A DNA stretch of 5,153 nucleotides. Origin: CAZISM01 sp964541895 (GTDB lineage: Bacteria; Zhuqueibacterota; Zhuqueibacteria; Residuimicrobiales; Residuimicrobiaceae). A program made the translations under genes and the position numbers. Positions 5,109-5,153 of this stretch are shown piece by piece. The first letter of the stretch is position 1. Each line of letters begins with the position of its first letter. The notes under the pieces were generated by a model. That model had not been told where the DNA came from. It worked only from the letters and a program-made list of their open reading frames with translations, and searched no databases. The DNA is taken from positions 1 through 5,153 of the forward strand of contig CAZISM010000239.1 in assembly GCA_964541895.1 (NCBI GenBank). The letters run 5' to 3'.

Positions 5109-5153
5109 TAGACAGCGTTTTTGCGATCAGATTGGCTGTAAATATGAACCCCG

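Noticed and set aside
5109..5153. Sequence after the ferritin stop codon
   Set aside because: Checked for a terminator or gene start; a TTTTT run is present but no stem of useful length precedes it, and nothing else is supported.

Overview
The window is a Gram-negative bacterial chromosome segment of roughly 53-55% GC (estimated by eye). It carries six protein genes separated by short intergenic regions that hold several strong inverted repeats. No RNA gene, CRISPR array, insertion sequence or phage gene is visible. The gene mix is an exported PHP phosphodiesterase, a rhodanese/DoxX membrane pair, an AspT/YidE-type transporter, a small lipoprotein-like ORF and an FtnA-type ferritin. This would suit an anaerobic or microaerophilic bacterium such as a member of Desulfobacterota or a Calditrichota/Bacteroidota-like lineage. 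That placement is an inference with low confidence, because no phylogenetic marker is present.

Layout. Positions 1-69 hold consecutive hairpins, followed by a sigma70-like promoter (79-107). The promoter drives an exported PHP-domain phosphodiesterase of the Sb-PDE type (156-1262, +). Convergent with it is a two-gene minus-strand operon, read from right to left: a membrane-anchored rhodanese (2382-1849) and then a four-helix DoxX/MauE-like protein (1856-1416). The two overlap by 8 nt and are probably translationally coupled. The convergent intergenic region (1263-1415) is almost entirely structured: a perfect 17-bp hairpin and two related stem-loop units whose stems covary. A divergent AT-rich region (2383-2564) separates the rhodanese from a plus-strand AAE (AspT/YidE/YbjL) transporter (2565-4160) that has two central RCK_C domains. 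Downstream are a small cysteine-containing, lipoprotein-like ORF that lacks a usable start codon behind a near-perfect Shine-Dalgarno (about 4181-4513) and an FtnA-type ferritin (4620-5108).

How the genes relate. The rhodanese and DoxX/MauE proteins are the one clear functional pair: a persulfide carrier and a quinone- or thiol-linked membrane protein with a Cys-Gly-Cys motif, plausibly a sulfur or disulfide transfer module. The phosphodiesterase, transporter and ferritin look like independent transcription units. The points most worth a second look are the start-less lipoprotein gene, the covarying intergenic stem-loops, and the coupled rhodanese-DoxX pair. I found no convincing evidence for a wholly new multi-gene system.
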